Assembly: GCA_022821275.1 (NCBI GenBank)
Contig: JAJEDY010000070.1
Span: 1 to 49,720 of the forward strand
Source: Candidatus Latescibacterota bacterium
Lineage (GTDB): Bacteria; Latescibacterota; UBA2968
DNA length: 49,720 nucleotides
Direction: 5' to 3'
Under the pieces are notes generated by a model. The model was given only the letters and a program-made list of their open reading frames with translations, made no database searches and was not told where the DNA came from. Shown one piece after another: positions 23,039-31,584 of the stretch (within the stretch, counting starts at the first letter, position 1; each line of letters opens with the position of its first letter). Position numbers and translations under genes: made by a program.

Positions 23039-23395
23039 ATGAAATGCGATCACATTATCACCTGTAATAAAAAGATTCTTGGGGGCACACCTGTTTTTAA
23101 GGGTACGCGCGTACCCATAAAGTCACTGGTTGACCATCTCAAAGCAGGCGACAGCCTCGAAGATTTCTTAGATGGATTTCCTTCGGTAAGCCGCGAACAA
23201 GCACAAGTATTTTTAGATCTTGCCCAAGAATCTCTCCTGAAAGAAATTGAGTATGTGCATTTTGACAAAAAGGATTTAAAGGACCTTTTGGAATTGGCTG
23301 GACAGGTTTATGATGGACTTACAGACGATGAAATTGATGAAATTGAGAAAGTCGCCACAGAGCGCAGGGACTTTTTCGGGGAGAGCTTGAAGTAA
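23039..23395 (+). CDS. DUF433-family antitoxin
   Basis: A 118-residue protein with the DUF433 layout: HIITCNKKILGGTPVFKGTR at 5-24, then a helix (VPIKSLVDHLKAGDSLEDFL), a short helix-turn-helix-like fold. GAGGAGG precedes the ATG at 23039, preferred over an in-frame ATG 36 bases earlier that overlaps the previous stop. DUF433 proteins are commonly antitoxins of PIN toxins, and here the stop overlaps the toxin start as TAATG. The C-terminal 50 residues are acidic and would bind the toxin. Confidence 0.8.
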   Translation: MKCDHIITCNKKILGGTPVFKGTRVPIKSLVDHLKAGDSLEDFLDGFPSVSREQAQVFLDLAQESLLKEIEYVHFDKKDLKDLLELAGQVYDGLTDDEIDEIEKVATERRDFFGESLK

Positions 23396-23796
23396 TGGCA
23401 TTTTTTTTAGATACGGATATCCTTTCTGCTATAATGCGTCGAAATTCCATCGTTATTCCAAAGAGTCGTGCTTATCTGCAAGAGCACCAGCGGTTTCATT
23501 TTTCAATCATTACGCGATATGAAATTCTTCGCGGTCTAAAGACCATAGATGCACATCGACAGCTTGAAACTTTTGAACAATTGTGTTTAAGAAGTACGAT
23601 CATTCAGCTTTCTGATGCGATCATATCAAGAGCGTCCGATATTTATGCCGATTTGAGTAAGCGCGGTGAATTGATTGGCGATGCGGATATATTGATCGCA
23701 GCATCCGCACTGGTTCATGGATTTGGTTTGGTCACGAATAATGAAAGACACTTTCAGAGGATTACAAATCTTCAGGTTGAAAATTGGCTCACATAA
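23395..23796 (+). CDS. vapC: VapC-like PIN-domain toxin
   Basis: A 133-residue PIN protein. The acidic sites are Asp6 and Asp8 in FLDTDILS, Glu in TRYEILRGL near 43, Asp in IGDADILIAA near 100, and the NNERHF loop near 118. It would be a Mg-dependent RNase held in check by the DUF433 partner. It overlaps the antitoxin by one base. Metal residues are intact. This is the second VapBC-type module in the window, unrelated in antitoxin type to the one at 6.0-6.8 kb. Confidence 0.85.
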   Translation: MAFFLDTDILSAIMRRNSIVIPKSRAYLQEHQRFHFSIITRYEILRGLKTIDAHRQLETFEQLCLRSTIIQLSDAIISRASDIYADLSKRGELIGDADILIAASALVHGFGLVTNNERHFQRITNLQVENWLT

Positions 23797-23867
23797 ATTC
23801 TTTGCATTTTCTGGCAGATATCTCTGGTAGTGTTCTATTGTTCACATTTTTACGGAGATTCTACACG

Positions 23868-24383
23868 ATGACCCGATCTGAACTCGCTCATCGCATTTAT
23901 CAGACTTCTCATTTGACCGGACAGTTTACGCTTCGCTCAGGTGCGATTGCGACAGAGTATTTCGACAAATATCAGTTTGAAACCTGTCCCGAACTTCTCT
24001 GCGAACTCGCCGCGCATCTCCAGCCTTTGATTCCCGAGGATACAGATGTTCTCGCGGGTCTCGAACTCGGTGGGGTGCCCCTGGCGACGATGCTTTCTCA
24101 GTTGTCCGGGTTGCCCACGTGTTTTGTGCGAAAAGAGGCCAAGACTTATGGGACTTGCAAACTCGCCGAAGGGGTTGATATATCTGGCAAGAATCTGCTG
24201 GTCGTCGAAGATGTGGTCACTTCTGGCGGGCAGGTGGTCCTTTCCACTCGGGACCTTCGCAATCTCGGCGCGTGCGTTTCACAGGCGATATGTGTGATTG
24301 ACCGCGAGTCCGGTGGCGCAGAGAATCTCGCCAAAGAGGGTATTGAACTCCGCGCGCTGTTTCGGATGAGTGAGCTGACGTGA
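23868..24383 (+). CDS. pyrE: Orotate phosphoribosyltransferase
   Basis: A 171-residue type I phosphoribosyltransferase. The PRPP-binding motif is LVVEDVVTSGGQ at 111-122, and the OPRT-type FVRKEAKTYGT is at 87-97. FTLRSGAIATEYFDKY near the N-terminus is also typical of PyrE. It makes OMP from orotate and PRPP in pyrimidine synthesis. The ATG at 23868 has a GGAG about 10 bases upstream; longer in-frame starts overlap the toxin gene and were rejected. It is slightly short for PyrE (about 200). The Nudix gene starts at or just after its stop. Confidence 0.82.
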   Translation: MTRSELAHRIYQTSHLTGQFTLRSGAIATEYFDKYQFETCPELLCELAAHLQPLIPEDTDVLAGLELGGVPLATMLSQLSGLPTCFVRKEAKTYGTCKLAEGVDISGKNLLVVEDVVTSGGQVVLSTRDLRNLGACVSQAICVIDRESGGAENLAKEGIELRALFRMSELT

Positions 24384-24400
24384 AGGTGGGCGCGGAACTT

Positions 24401-24982
24401 ATGAATACCTTTCAAAAGATTGCGACATCCCTATCGACGTATCATCCCAATACGCGTTCGGAAACGGATAAAACGCAGGCGGCTGTTGCTGCGGTTTTTC
24501 ATCCGAGACGAGATGATCTCTATCTTCTCTTTATCGAGCGGGCCGCACACCCGAAAGACCCCTGGTCGGGGCATATCGCCTTTCCCGGTGGCACAGCCGA
24601 ACCCGATGATCCAGATCTCAAATACACGGCTGAGCGCGAGACCCGCGAGGAACTCGGTCTCGATCTGAGCAATGCGCTGTATCTCGGTCGTCTGGACGAT
24701 GTCACGGGTGCGACGTTGCCCATCCAGGTTTCCTGTTTTGTTTATGCGATTTCTGAAGGCGTTGAGGTTGTGCCCAATGACGAGGTGCGCGATGTTTTCT
24801 GGACGCCTTTTGCTCATTTCGCCGATTCCGCGCGATGGCAGCGGCTCGATCTCGAAGGTTGGCGCAATATGCCGGCTGTTGATTTGCTCGGTGCCAATCG
24901 CCCCGTTCTATGGGGGCTGACCTATCGCATGGTTGCGCAAATGGCGGGGTTTGCGGGGGTTGATTTGCCCGAAAGACTATAG
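24401..24982 (+). CDS. Nudix hydrolase, CoA pyrophosphatase-like
   Basis: A 193-residue Nudix protein. AAHPKDPWSGHIAFPGG followed by TAERETREELGL is the NudL/YeaB-type signature: the short motif upstream of the box plus RE..EE.G. It probably cleaves CoA or a similar nucleoside diphosphate derivative to give 3',5'-ADP and 4'-phosphopantetheine. The ATG at 24401 is a choice; a GTG at 24380, overlapping the pyrE stop, would add 7 residues. The gene is coupled or nearly coupled to pyrE, a housekeeping pair. Confidence 0.83.
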   Translation: MNTFQKIATSLSTYHPNTRSETDKTQAAVAAVFHPRRDDLYLLFIERAAHPKDPWSGHIAFPGGTAEPDDPDLKYTAERETREELGLDLSNALYLGRLDDVTGATLPIQVSCFVYAISEGVEVVPNDEVRDVFWTPFAHFADSARWQRLDLEGWRNMPAVDLLGANRPVLWGLTYRMVAQMAGFAGVDLPERL

Positions 24983-25031
24983 AAGTTTGCGTTTTCCAAT
25001 ATCTGAATTGTTCACTAAACTGAGGAGAATA

Positions 25032-25868
25032 ATGACTGAGTTGAAACAAAAGGCAATACCAGACCGCGTTGAAATATTCCGCAGCGGACAAAAAGATCCC
25101 ATTCTCGTTCAGCAGGCCAGGGCTGATACCCGTGCCTATATTCACCCCATTGTGGCGCCCGACGGCAATGGTGTCCTTACCGAAGACACCCCCTCGCATC
25201 ATCCCTGGCAGCATGGCCTTTATGTAGGTCTCAACGAGGTCAACGGGGTTGGCTTTTGGACAGAGGGGTTACAGGAGAGGCGCAAAGATCAGGACGGGAC
25301 TTTTCACCCAGAACCGATCAGCAATACAGATGTGCATAATAACACCGCCACCTGGACTGTTACCAGTGAATGGCGAGATCCCGACGGTGCGCCTATGCTC
25401 ACCGAAATACAGGCCTGGACTTTCAACGATCAAGGCGATACGTACGATATTGATATTATGTGGTCTCTCACAGCATTCTGTGATCTCACTTTTGGCGAAT
25501 ACGCCTACGGTGGTCTTTTTCTGCGAATGCCCTACAAAAGAGATCTCGGTGGCGAGGCTATTAACAGTGCGGGTCAGACCAATCGCGACGCTGAAGGACA
25601 ACGCGCACAGTGGGTTTCTGTCTCTATTCCCATCGAAGGTCGCGCCGATTGGGCTGGCATTGCGATGATGGATCATCCCTCCAATCCCGAATACCCCAAT
25701 CCCTGGCGCGTTGACGGGCAACTCGGCATTGTGCCCAGCCGCTGTATTGCTGGTCCCTGGATGCTGGCACAAGGTGAGACGACCGCGAGTAAGTATCGGT
25801 TGTTTGTTTTCTGTGGTAGAACGGATACTTCGCGTGTTGAAGAAAATTGGGCCAGTTTTTCCGCGTAG
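25032..25868 (+). CDS. DUF6807 (PmoA-like) family protein
   Basis: A 278-residue protein of the DUF6807 family, once named after PmoA. The hallmark is SHHPWQHGLYVGLNEVNGVG near residues 55-74. The rest is predicted beta-rich, with a final RLFVFCGRTDTSR. No signal peptide is seen, so it is cytoplasmic. GAGGAG lies just before the ATG at 25032. Members occur with Gfo/Idh/MocA and sugar-degrading genes and are of unknown biochemistry. Here it stands beside an esterase on the opposite strand. Confidence 0.72.
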   Translation: MTELKQKAIPDRVEIFRSGQKDPILVQQARADTRAYIHPIVAPDGNGVLTEDTPSHHPWQHGLYVGLNEVNGVGFWTEGLQERRKDQDGTFHPEPISNTDVHNNTATWTVTSEWRDPDGAPMLTEIQAWTFNDQGDTYDIDIMWSLTAFCDLTFGEYAYGGLFLRMPYKRDLGGEAINSAGQTNRDAEGQRAQWVSVSIPIEGRADWAGIAMMDHPSNPEYPNPWRVDGQLGIVPSRCIAGPWMLAQGETTASKYRLFVFCGRTDTSRVEENWASFSA

Positions 25869-25884
25869 TAGAGGGCGTGCGTTC

Positions 25885-27876
25885 TCATTCCACAATTCTG
25901 AGTCTGTTTTCTGCGCCGTACAGACGATAGACTTTTTGAACCTGATCCAATTCCCTTTCTTCTATTTTTATGGTGAGTGGCCGGGGGGCAAGCAGTGAGA
26001 GAAGTCCCGATCGTCCGATATGTCGGGCGATGTAGGGTACGACGCCTTCCTGCCGGTAGCGCTGCTGGTGGTGCGGCTCAATTCCCCCTCTGGATCCGAG
26101 GATGATTTCGGTTATTCGGTCGTCCAGGATCGCCGCGTACAGGGCGATGTCATCGACGTATCCATAGCAGGCTGCCCGCTGAATTCCTCGCTGTTTCAGG
26201 AGGTCCAATGCTTCGATGACATGCTGTACGTTGGCTGTTGTCGAAGGTTCTCCCAGCAGCATCCCGCTGTCGTCCATGCCGACACAATCCAGGGCGAGGA
26301 CGGTTGTGCCAGAAGCTATCAGATGACGCACTTCGTCCGTTTGCAGGGCGCCCTGTTTGGTGCGGCTCTGGTGGAGATAGAGGGCTGTTTTTTTTAATGC
26401 ATTCTTTGGTTTTAATAGAAAAGATGAGAGGCCGAGGACGCCGTAGCGAATTTCTTCTCCAGTAAATTCATTTTCTTCGAATGTTCGGATGGTTTCGGGT
26501 GAGATACGCGGTCTGTTTTCGGGTACTGCGAGGACTTTTGCTACTGTTTCCCGCAGGGCTATTCGCTCGCGTTTCCAGTATTTTAGTTCCTGTGGTATGT
26601 TCAGCTCTGGTGGTAATTCTTTCAAGATGGATGCCACCCATCCCCGCATGGCAAATTCCGGTGCTTCATATCCTTTCGGCGGCAAGCAGGCGAGTTCGCC
26701 GGTCGGTACTGGTATTACATTGAGATCGACGACCGCGGTTCCGGCGTAGTGTTTGTGGCTTTTATAGCCCGATTCGATGTCGATTCCGTGGGCATCTGTC
26801 CAATCTCCCAGATAGACTTCTGGCAGTTGTTTTACTGCTTCTGCGTCGAATTTCGGCATGCCCAGGTGTTTTTCTACCCAGGCGAAGGCGGGTTTGTTGA
26901 GGAAGTAGGGCCGGTGGCCGCCTTTTGAGGTGATGTGGATGTCGAATCGGTCCGGAATCCCGCAAATGTCATAGACCCGTTGTACTTGCTGGCAGGTTTC
27001 GAGTAGTCCACGATACGCATGGGGAGGATAGTCCCATTCTCCGGCGAGGATGAGTGTGGCACATTGAGGGGCGCCCATCGCGATTTGTTCCGGCATATCG
27101 ACATAGTGCTTGAGGCGATAGGGACGCCATTCGCAGCTCAGGTCGCCTACGATGTAGTCGAAATGGGTTACCCAGGAGGCGGGTAGGCTGAGGGCCAGGC
27201 GGTTGTCCGTGCAGAGGACGTTCATGGTGATGGTACAGCCGAGTGAGTGGCCCACACAGCCGATTCGATCGGTATTTACTTCGGGACGGGTACAGAGGTA
27301 GTCGATGCCTCGGATGATGTCGTAGGTCATTTTGCCGATGACGGAGCGGCCCACTTCAAAGCATCGGTCGATTCTGAATTCCAGACGGTGACCGCGTATT
27401 CCCGGGCGGTTTTCTTCGTCCCGTTCTTCTTCGCCCACCGGGTCGGGGATTAGACAGATGATCCCCGCTTTGGCGTATATCTGACCCGCGTAGTGGTTGT
27501 AGAACGCGCTTTTGCTCCCGCCGTGTCCGCTGGGGAATATGAGGGCCGGGACTGGAAAGGTCACGTCTTTTGGCAGGAAGAGGTGGGCGGGTACAGAGGA
27601 TCCCGGTTCGGCGTCGTAGATGACTTTTTCGATGGTGAAGTCGTCTCTTTCGATTTTCCCGACTGTGCGAGGGCAGAGGGGGCCGCTGGTTTCGGGGAAG
27701 TCGAATATTGTGCGAAGGATAGGGCGCAGTTTGGCGGTGTGGGTCTCCCATTCTTCTCGGGTGCGGGGGAAGGCGTCGCTGATCCGCTTTTCGGGGAGTT
27801 GTGCCAGTTTTTCCCGCAGGTAGGCTATGTAGTGGGCCTGTACTTTTGCGTGATCGGGATGTCTTTGTATGTTCAT
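25885..27876 (-). CDS. Two-domain alpha/beta hydrolase (acetyl-xylan-esterase-like)
   Basis: A 663-residue protein. The first hydrolase domain has HGG at 118-120, the nucleophile Ser211 in GHSLG, an acidic loop AGEWDYP near 277 and a candidate His in SKGGHRPYF near 324. It resembles AXE1/acetyl-xylan esterase or dienelactone hydrolase proteins. The second half (about 470-663) repeats the fold in part, with LDCVGMDDSG, but where the nucleophile elbow should be it has CYGYVDD and no Ser. AAAGGTGAT precedes the ATG at 27876, preferred over an upstream in-frame ATG 63 bases earlier. No signal peptide is seen. It may remove acyl groups from sugars. Confidence 0.78.
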   Translation of the reverse strand: MNIQRHPDHAKVQAHYIAYLREKLAQLPEKRISDAFPRTREEWETHTAKLRPILRTIFDFPETSGPLCPRTVGKIERDDFTIEKVIYDAEPGSSVPAHLFLPKDVTFPVPALIFPSGHGGSKSAFYNHYAGQIYAKAGIICLIPDPVGEEERDEENRPGIRGHRLEFRIDRCFEVGRSVIGKMTYDIIRGIDYLCTRPEVNTDRIGCVGHSLGCTITMNVLCTDNRLALSLPASWVTHFDYIVGDLSCEWRPYRLKHYVDMPEQIAMGAPQCATLILAGEWDYPPHAYRGLLETCQQVQRVYDICGIPDRFDIHITSKGGHRPYFLNKPAFAWVEKHLGMPKFDAEAVKQLPEVYLGDWTDAHGIDIESGYKSHKHYAGTAVVDLNVIPVPTGELACLPPKGYEAPEFAMRGWVASILKELPPELNIPQELKYWKRERIALRETVAKVLAVPENRPRISPETIRTFEENEFTGEEIRYGVLGLSSFLLKPKNALKKTALYLHQSRTKQGALQTDEVRHLIASGTTVLALDCVGMDDSGMLLGEPSTTANVQHVIEALDLLKQRGIQRAACYGYVDDIALYAAILDDRITEIILGSRGGIEPHHQQRYRQEGVVPYIARHIGRSGLLSLLAPRPLTIKIEERELDQVQKVYRLYGAENRLRIVE

Positions 27877-28055
27877 GGTGATCACCTTTCGAGGAAGAAG
27901 TTCCGGGAACAAGAAAGTGGGATGTAACCCCCGGGGCAATCAAAAAATGATCGCTTCCGATTTGATTTCTGCTTGATTTGTTTTTCTGGGATCACGACTT
28001 TAGGAGATGAGGTCGATAGTATTTTTTTTCACTGATCAGAGAAGGATTATCCGAT

Positions 28056-28817
28056 ATGGCGGAACGCAAGAAGTTGTTGATTACGGGGGCAGCGGGCAAG
28101 ATTGGGACGGCGCTGCGCAAGCATCTGAGAAACCGATACGATTTTCGGTTGATGTTTCACTCTCAGATTCCAGACGGTCTGGACGAGAAGGACGAGGTGG
28201 TGGTTTCTGATATTTCCAATTTTGAGGCTATGGTGGAGGCCGCTGCCGGGGTGGATGCGATTGCCCATCTGGCTCTTTTCAGGACCTGGCAAGGGATGCC
28301 GAATGCACAGAGGGCGCAGGTGACGTTCGATGTGGATATGAAGGGTACGTACAATATCTACGAGGCCGCGCGGATTAACCGGGTGCCGACGGTGGTCTAT
28401 GCGAGTACGAATCATGTGACCGGAATGAATGAGAAGGAGGGCATTCGTTCGGAGCCGGACAAACCCGTGCGTCCGGATGGGATTTACGGGGCTGGCAAGG
28501 CGTTTGGAGAGGCTCTGGGACGGTTTTACGCCGATCAGTACGGGATCCGGGTGTTCTGTTTGCGGATCGCCAATTTCAATGGGCTGGATGAACCGGGACG
28601 GGATTATGAGCCGGGGCAGTCCCGGTGGTTCAGTCCCCGGGATATCGCTCAGATGACCTGGCGGTGTATTGAGGCAGAAGATTTGAAGTTTGAGATTTTC
28701 TACGGGGTGTCTCGGGGTGGTGAGGAGAAGTGGGATTTGTCCAATGCGCGGGAACTGATAGGGTTCGAGCCGGAGGACGATGGTTCTTTGCCGGAGCATC
28801 GGGCGAAGTATAAATGA
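28056..28817 (+). CDS. NAD-dependent epimerase/dehydratase (uronate-dehydrogenase-like)
   Basis: A 253-residue extended SDR. GAAGKIG at 11-17 binds NAD; ASTNHVTG near 110-117 and YGAGK near 139-143 give the Ser, Tyr and Lys of the active site. The closest layout is uronate dehydrogenase (Udh), which turns a uronate into an aldarolactone, but an epimerase is also possible. AAGGATTATCCGAT precedes the ATG. It is followed within 10 bases by a PhyH gene, so they are probably one operon for a sugar or sugar-acid route. Confidence 0.82.
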   Translation: MAERKKLLITGAAGKIGTALRKHLRNRYDFRLMFHSQIPDGLDEKDEVVVSDISNFEAMVEAAAGVDAIAHLALFRTWQGMPNAQRAQVTFDVDMKGTYNIYEAARINRVPTVVYASTNHVTGMNEKEGIRSEPDKPVRPDGIYGAGKAFGEALGRFYADQYGIRVFCLRIANFNGLDEPGRDYEPGQSRWFSPRDIAQMTWRCIEAEDLKFEIFYGVSRGGEEKWDLSNARELIGFEPEDDGSLPEHRAKYK

Positions 28818-28827
28818 GGGAAATTTT

Positions 28828-29592
28828 ATGACTGACGAAGAGAGATACTTGTTCGACCTCCAGGGCTATCTGGTGCTCCGCGGCGTGCTGACGCAGCAGG
28901 AGGTGGATGAGCTGAACGGGGTCTCGGATCGGGTGTATCCCAGGGATTACTCGGATGGCAATGATTCCAAGGAGCGCCGCGGCATTCGCAATGTCCGCTA
29001 TGTTTCCCGGTGGGATCCAGCTTGCCAGCGGTTGATCGATCATCCGAGAATTGTGCCGATTCTGGCGGAGTTTCTCGGTCCTAAATTTCGCATCGACCAC
29101 GATTATGCCATGTTTATGAACGCTGGCAGCGATAGCGGGAATCTGCACGGCCTGCCAGAGTTGGGGACGCATCGATACTTCCACTATCTGGATGGGCAAA
29201 TTCGGACGGGTCTAACTGTGGTGACCTTTATGCTGGCTCCAGCCGGGGCAGGAGAGGGTGGATTTGTCTGTATTCCGGGTAGCCACAAGGGCAATTTTCC
29301 CGGGAGCCTGCCAGAGGATGTGCGCACGCTGAAGAGGGTGCCGCCCTATGTGGTACAGCCCGAGGTGGATGCAGGCGATGCAGTCATCTTTACCGAGGCT
29401 TTGACCCACGGGACGAAGGGTTGGTGCGGTACCCACGAACGGCGTGCCTTTCTCTACAAATACAATCCGGGACACATGGCCAACCATCAGGCGTCCTACG
29501 ATCCGGCGAACTATTTCGACCCCACGCCACGGCAACGACGGATTATGGGTGCCCCGTCGGTTGGCAGTCGGCCCAATGTGATTGCTACGTGA
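28828..29592 (+). CDS. PhyH-family dioxygenase
   Basis: A 254-residue PhyH-like protein. His107 in GNLHGLPELG is the probable first iron ligand, followed by GGFVCIPGSHKGNF and a distal His near 194 in FTEALTHGT. A plain H-x-D is not seen; the LHG..E variant is typical of a PhyH branch in which the acidic ligand is hard to place by eye. TGAGGG precedes the ATG at 28828. It ends 8 bases from the converging 607-residue gene. It probably hydroxylates the product of the epimerase upstream. Confidence 0.8.
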   Translation: MTDEERYLFDLQGYLVLRGVLTQQEVDELNGVSDRVYPRDYSDGNDSKERRGIRNVRYVSRWDPACQRLIDHPRIVPILAEFLGPKFRIDHDYAMFMNAGSDSGNLHGLPELGTHRYFHYLDGQIRTGLTVVTFMLAPAGAGEGGFVCIPGSHKGNFPGSLPEDVRTLKRVPPYVVQPEVDAGDAVIFTEALTHGTKGWCGTHERRAFLYKYNPGHMANHQASYDPANYFDPTPRQRRIMGAPSVGSRPNVIAT

Positions 29593-29600
29593 GGCGAAGA

Positions 29601-31424
29601 TCACTTAAAAGGCGGGAGGGCATAGGAGGGCTGGAAGGCAAAGCGCTTCAGTCCAATGTGCAGGCGCGCCTGAGCACCTGGACCCAGATGTACCTGAAGA
29701 TGTTTGCCGTTCACCTCGACGGATTGGTCATCGTTCTCACGGGTTTCGAGTCGTGCTCGGGTAAAGCAGTGTTCGCCAAAGGAACCGGCCTGGAGCAGTA
29801 CGGTTCGGCCCTCCACCGGATCGGTATTTACCAGCGATACGCTGACCTGGTCGGCGCTGACCCGGTCAACCAGAGCCGCGATGTGTTCGGGTAACCCCGG
29901 ACGGTGGCGTTGTGGGTCGAAATAGCGCAGGTGGGCCTGCAGCATGCCGCCGTTGTACATGGCCGCTGGCGTGCCCATGGCCATTTGAATGAGGGCTTCG
30001 GGTAGCACTGGATTGAGTTTCTGAAAGTGGTAGCATTCGCGCGTTTCCGGGTCGCTGTCATCGCTTTCCAGACGCTCCAGGCTGTGGCAAATGCTGGAAT
30101 AGGTCGAGTCGAATACTTGATCGGGGTAGTCGGGATTTTTGCCTTCGGTGAAGGCGAACCAGGCTTTTGGGGGGCAGATACCGGCCTTGGCCGCGCCCCA
30201 GTCGGGTGGCAGGCCCACAAAGCCCTCGCGCCCCGGGAAGATTTCGTCGAGACGGGCCAGATCCTCGGTGCTCTGGCTTAAGTAATACAGGTGGATGTAA
30301 AAATGGGGATCGGGCGGGCGGAAGTCGAACCAGCCGCAGTCGCCGTGTCGTGCTGGCACCTGGAATTGGCCGTTCTCTTCGCGCCGGTTTTCCCAGAGCA
30401 TATCGAGTTGTGAGCGGGCCAGGTCCAGATGCGATATGTCGCCGGTCATGAGCAGGGCGCAACTGCCGGCTACGAGGGCTGGCTCGACGATATTGCGCGC
30501 TCCGTGCGGCCAGCGCCAGCCGTAGTACCCGCCCCACCATTTGCCGCCCATCAATTCGCCGATGATGCCGTTGGGACCGATATTGTCGGGCATGATGCCA
30601 TTATTTTCGGTACAGCGCGTTTCCCAGGCTTGCAGATAATCCAGTACCCACTGTCGATACTTGTCTTCGCCCGTGTAGAGGTACGCGTTGGTGATCAGGC
30701 TGGTGGCGCTCAGGTTGAGGGGTACGTCGCCGCGGGTCATGCGCTGATTGATCTGGTCGAGTACCCGGGCGAAGACCCGGTCGTCGGTCCAATCGACCTT
30801 GAAGAGTGGGTCGGAACTGTCAGTATCTTCTATGTCTTCATACGGAGCCAGGTATTCGGAGAGAATGGGGCGGTGATAGTCCCAATCGGTTTGGGTGGTT
30901 ACAAAGCGCGGTCCTTTGCTGCCGTTGAGGGGCGAGCGGATCATGCAGTGCTGGGCATCCCAGTTGGGTGCCAGTGGATCCTCGCCAGTGTACATGGCGG
31001 CGTAGCGCAGGGCGCGGGTGCGGTCGATGTGGTTTTCGGGATCGGCCATGGCCAGATAGTAGATGTAGGTATAGCTCTCGGAGTGGTGGAACCAGTCGAA
31101 GCCCGTGACGAATTCTCGCTCTACCGTGCCGTAGTTGGCGTATTGCCATGTGATGGCGTCCCACTCTTTGCGGGCGATCTGGTGGATGTGCTCGCCGCCG
31201 CCTATCAGGTAGAAGAGCGGGAAGGAGAGGAAGGCCTCATAGCCGTTGTCCGTGCCGTCCATGCTGGTCCACACCGTGCGTTGGATCAGGGTGCCGTCCG
31301 GACGGGTGCTGTGTTCGACAAAAGGGTGGGCTGCGCGGTCCATTATCGCTATTAGTTGGCGCTGGCGCACAGCCCAGTCAGGTGGTTGTTGGCGCGTTTT
31401 TGCAGCGAGTGTTGCACAGGTCAT
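29601..31424 (-). CDS. Large protein, possible six-hairpin glycosidase-like, unrecognised
   Basis: A 607-residue protein rich in Trp, Tyr and His, with helical repeats over about 15-500 (RTVWTSMDGTDNGYEAFLSF, PHGARNIVEPALV) and a short beta-rich C-terminal domain. This looks like an (alpha/alpha)6-toroid with a beta-sandwich, as in glycosidases and polysaccharide lyases of the six-hairpin group. No catalytic residues can be named. It has no signal peptide. No strong ribosome site lies before the ATG at 31424. Neighbours with sugar-acid and PhyH genes suggest a role in carbohydrate breakdown. Confidence 0.55.
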   Translation of the reverse strand: MTCATLAAKTRQQPPDWAVRQRQLIAIMDRAAHPFVEHSTRPDGTLIQRTVWTSMDGTDNGYEAFLSFPLFYLIGGGEHIHQIARKEWDAITWQYANYGTVEREFVTGFDWFHHSESYTYIYYLAMADPENHIDRTRALRYAAMYTGEDPLAPNWDAQHCMIRSPLNGSKGPRFVTTQTDWDYHRPILSEYLAPYEDIEDTDSSDPLFKVDWTDDRVFARVLDQINQRMTRGDVPLNLSATSLITNAYLYTGEDKYRQWVLDYLQAWETRCTENNGIMPDNIGPNGIIGELMGGKWWGGYYGWRWPHGARNIVEPALVAGSCALLMTGDISHLDLARSQLDMLWENRREENGQFQVPARHGDCGWFDFRPPDPHFYIHLYYLSQSTEDLARLDEIFPGREGFVGLPPDWGAAKAGICPPKAWFAFTEGKNPDYPDQVFDSTYSSICHSLERLESDDSDPETRECYHFQKLNPVLPEALIQMAMGTPAAMYNGGMLQAHLRYFDPQRHRPGLPEHIAALVDRVSADQVSVSLVNTDPVEGRTVLLQAGSFGEHCFTRARLETRENDDQSVEVNGKHLQVHLGPGAQARLHIGLKRFAFQPSYALPPFK

Positions 31425-31584
31425 TTTACTGTTTCTCGAGGTAAAGTTTGATGCTTTCTGCTCGCGTGTCGTTGGGATAGTAAAATAAAGATACCATATT
31501 TTTTTTCAAACGCTAAATTACACTCTGTTTGGTCAAGCTGTTCGACCAGTATGCGCGTTACACTTCTATTTGCGGGAGGATTGA

